Shown: positions 5,086 through 6,610 of the stretch, one piece after another
Position numbering within the stretch: position 1 is the first letter of the stretch
Layout of the letters: every line of letters starts with the position of its first letter
Assembly (NCBI GenBank): GCA_017629395.1
Contig: JAGBXH010000478.1
Coordinates: 1 to 6,610, forward strand
DNA: 6,610 nucleotides
From: Clostridia bacterium
Lineage (GTDB): Bacteria > Bacillota > Clostridia > Oscillospirales > CAG-272
Direction of reading: 5' to 3'
Notes under the pieces: model-generated
Database searches by the model: none
Told to the model about the DNA's origin: nothing
What the model saw: the letters and a program-made list of their open reading frames with translations, nothing else
Position numbers and translations under genes: made by a program

Positions 5086-6323
5086 AAAAGTGGATTCGTT
5101 CGTTCTTTGCAAAAGAGGGAATCAAGTCGGTTATTTCCTCGCTGCTTTGCATTCTGGGCGGTATGCTGGTGGGCTTTTTGGTACTGCTGGTCATTGCGCT
5201 TGTGTCGGATGATATTCCCGTAGCGCACGCCTTCAAGGGACTCAGAATTATTCTGTCCGGCCCCTTTGCGCCCCTTGCCACCTCGGGCTCCAATATCAAC
5301 ATCATGCGCATCCTTGGTAATATGCTGTTCCAGGCAGCACCGCTGTTGATGACCGGTCTTTCGGTTGCCATTGCTTTCAAAACGGGACTTTTCAATATTG
5401 GTGCACCCGGTCAGTTTCTGATGGGCGCAATGGGTGCCATTATCACCGCGCACTCCATCCCCACCACACCCCAAACTGCCATTTTCGTATGGATCCTGGC
5501 TGTGGCGGTCGGTACGGTATGCGGTATGATCTGGGGATTGATTCCCGGATTTTTCAAGGCAATTCTCAACGTCAACGAGGTCATCGTCTGCATTATGACC
5601 AACTGGATCGCGGCAAACCTGGTCAGCTGGGTGTTTTCCGCCAACCGACAGTTCACGGACAGCAGCAGCGGCAGAACCATGTACGCGCTGAAAACCTCGG
5701 TCAACGGTGTGACCACCCCCAAGCTGGGACTGGATCAGATCTTCAAGGGCTCGGATATTGATATCGGTATTCTCATTGCCATTGCTGTGGCGATTATTAT
5801 GTTTATCATGATGAGCAAGACCATCTTCGGTTACGAGCTCAAGGCATCCGGCTACAATAAGCATGCCGCAAAATATGCGGGCATGAACGAAAAGCGCAGC
5901 ATTATGCTTTCCATGGCGATTGCGGGCGGTCTTGCCGCTATGGGCGCAACGCTTTACTATCTCAACGCAGGCCCTGACTTTACCTGGGATACCTACAATA
6001 AGCTTCCTGCATACGGCTTTAACGGCATTCCCGTCGCGCTGCTTGCAAGCAGCAATCCGTTGGGCGTGATCTTCAGCTCGGTATTTCTGCGCTACGTGGA
6101 TCTGGGTGGATACTACCTGTCCGGTATGACGAACTATAACGAGTACGTTTCCGATATGATCGTTGCGGTCATCGTTTACTTTGCGGGCTTCTCCATGCTG
6201 ATCAAGATGTTGCTTTCCAGACGCAAGGCAGCCAAGGCAGCCAAGGCACAGGAAAAAGCGCAAATTGCCGAGGAGGAACAACCCAATACCAATACCGAAG
6301 AGAAGGAGGGGAAGGATCAATGA
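5082..6323 (+). CDS. ABC transporter permease 1 (BPD_transp_2 family, nucleoside type)
   Basis: A 413-residue inner-membrane subunit, counterpart of B. subtilis NupP (YufP). The first helix is about residues 17-41, followed by an external loop, then several helices to about residue 378. The family motif FKTGLFNIGAPGQ (99-111) is the landmark of the branched-chain-amino-acid/ribose/nucleoside permease class. Further support comes from IPGFFKAILNVNEVIVCIMTN, the loop region typical for contact with the ATPase, and from YNKHAAKYAGMNEKR. Residues 379-413 form a charged, Ala/Lys/Glu-rich cytoplasmic tail lacking membrane character, partly made of a short DNA repeat. Translation starts at an ATG overlapping the ATPase stop (ATGA), with AGGAGG 7 nt upstream inside the ATPase gene. 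It also ends in an ATGA overlap with permease 2, so the three proteins should be made in linked amounts. Nucleoside specificity rests on operon context. Confidence 0.95.
   Translation: MKKWIRSFFAKEGIKSVISSLLCILGGMLVGFLVLLVIALVSDDIPVAHAFKGLRIILSGPFAPLATSGSNINIMRILGNMLFQAAPLLMTGLSVAIAFKTGLFNIGAPGQFLMGAMGAIITAHSIPTTPQTAIFVWILAVAVGTVCGMIWGLIPGFFKAILNVNEVIVCIMTNWIAANLVSWVFSANRQFTDSSSGRTMYALKTSVNGVTTPKLGLDQIFKGSDIDIGILIAIAVAIIMFIMMSKTIFGYELKASGYNKHAAKYAGMNEKRSIMLSMAIAGGLAAMGATLYYLNAGPDFTWDTYNKLPAYGFNGIPVALLASSNPLGVIFSSVFLRYVDLGGYYLSGMTNYNEYVSDMIVAVIVYFAGFSMLIKMLLSRRKAAKAAKAQEKAQIAEEEQPNTNTEEKEGKDQ
6225..6248 (+). repeat. Short tandem repeat in the permease 1 tail
   Basis: A 9-bp unit, AAGGCAGCC, occurs 2.7 times in tandem and encodes the KAAKAAKA run at the start of the charged C-terminal tail. 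The unit is a multiple of three, so slippage would only change the tail length without breaking the frame. No function is implied. Confidence 0.55.
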
Positions 6324-6595
6324 CATTTCTCATTCAACAAACGCTGATCTATACCATTCCTTTGATGATCGTGGCACTTGCAGGTGTGTTTGCCGAGCGC
6401 AGCGGTATTATCAACATTGCCCTTGACGGTATGATGATCTTTGGCTCCTTTATGGGAGCGGTTGCGGTCAAGATCATGCAAGTGGGTGATAGGTTCGGAA
6501 ATACGCAAGTGATTTATATCATTGCCATGCTGGTCGCTGCTCTCTCGGGTGCTGCATTCTCGCTGCTGTTGTCCTTCTCTGCCATCAATCTTTAG
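6320..6595 (+). CDS. ABC transporter permease 2, N-terminal part, interrupted by in-frame TAG
   Basis: This encodes the first 91 residues of the second nucleoside-type permease (BPD_transp_2), counterpart of B. subtilis NupQ (YufQ), whose family is usually about 300-320 residues. The hallmark FAERSGIINIALDGMM (24-39) follows the first helix, and at least two further hydrophobic segments follow (41-53 and about 67-87). The ATG overlaps the permease 1 stop (ATGA), with AGGAGG at 6304-6309. The frame reaches TAG at 6593-6595, then continues open as ADQTI to the last base. Family members read roughly SINL-(K/R)-A-(D/N)-Q here, so the TAG sits exactly where a Lys or Arg codon is expected. The gene is therefore either broken, misassembled at the contig end, or cut by the window with one wrong base. 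A 91-residue permease would not be functional. Confidence 0.85.
   Translation: MTFLIQQTLIYTIPLMIVALAGVFAERSGIINIALDGMMIFGSFMGAVAVKIMQVGDRFGNTQVIYIIAMLVAALSGAAFSLLLSFSAINL
6593..6595 (+). other. In-frame amber codon inside permease 2
   Basis: The codon order is ATC AAT CTT TAG GCA GAC CAG ACC ATC. One base change, AAG to TAG, would explain the stop; the flanking codons fit the family on both sides, so a frameshift is not needed. Every other gene in the window ends in TAA or TGA, so TAG is not seen here as a normal terminus. Confidence 0.7.
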
Positions 6596-6610
6596 GCAGA
6601 CCAGACCATC

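Noticed and set aside
3682..5112. 476-codon minus-strand open frame opposite the ATPase gene
   Set aside because: The plus strand encodes an unmistakable double-NBD ATPase with all motifs. The antisense frame is His/Leu-rich and resembles no family I know, typical of a complement artefact in biased codons.
5058..6326. 422-codon minus-strand open frame opposite permease 1
   Set aside because: It is antisense to a clear permease gene, and its His/Asn/Gly-rich composition lacks domain features.
1..6610. CRISPR array, insertion sequence, phage, toxin-antitoxin or tRNA/rRNA gene
   Set aside because: No regularly spaced repeats, transposase motifs, terminal inverted repeats or tRNA-like cloverleaf were seen on either strand.

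Overview
The window reads as a piece of a low-to-mid GC Firmicute, most likely a gut-type member of the class Clostridia. The evidence is strong AGGAGG-type ribosome binding sites, consensus sigma-A promoters, a lipoprotein with a Firmicute-style lipobox, and protein sequences of clostridial flavour. I cannot place it to genus. The odd length, and a homologous reading frame cut at the last base, suggest that this may be a whole metagenomic contig.

Left part, minus strand (about 40-890): a two-gene unit made of a Cro/CI-type helix-turn-helix regulator (331-831) and a very basic 77-residue protein (94-327). The unit has an extended -10 promoter upstream and a strong bidirectional hairpin terminator downstream (39-82). 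The two proteins end in a similar helix plus LVEV...G-T strand module. Next, also on minus, is a stand-alone EamA/DMT-family ten-helix transporter (1011-1904) with its own promoter.

Right part, plus strand (2120 to the end): a nucleoside-type ABC uptake operon in the order substrate-binding lipoprotein (BMP/PnrA family), double-NBD ATPase, permease 1, permease 2. This is the order of Bacillus subtilis nupNOPQ (yufNOPQ). It starts from a perfect TTGACA-17-TATAAT promoter, with a 14-bp palindrome at the expected transcription start. The binding-protein gene has strongly biased codon use (no GTG Val, no GCG Ala), unlike its partners. It is separated from them by a 16-bp GC-rich hairpin and then a weak hairpin with a U-tract, an arrangement that fits more binding protein than membrane components. 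The last three genes are tightly coupled: both junctions are ATGA overlaps.

Permease 2 hits an in-frame TAG at 6593-6595, yet the same frame continues with family-like residues (ADQTI) to the last base. This looks like a single Lys/Arg-to-amber change, an assembly error at a contig end, or (least likely) a recoded codon. It is the most notable oddity here. I see no phage, insertion sequence, CRISPR array, toxin system or RNA gene, and no convincing undescribed defence-type system.
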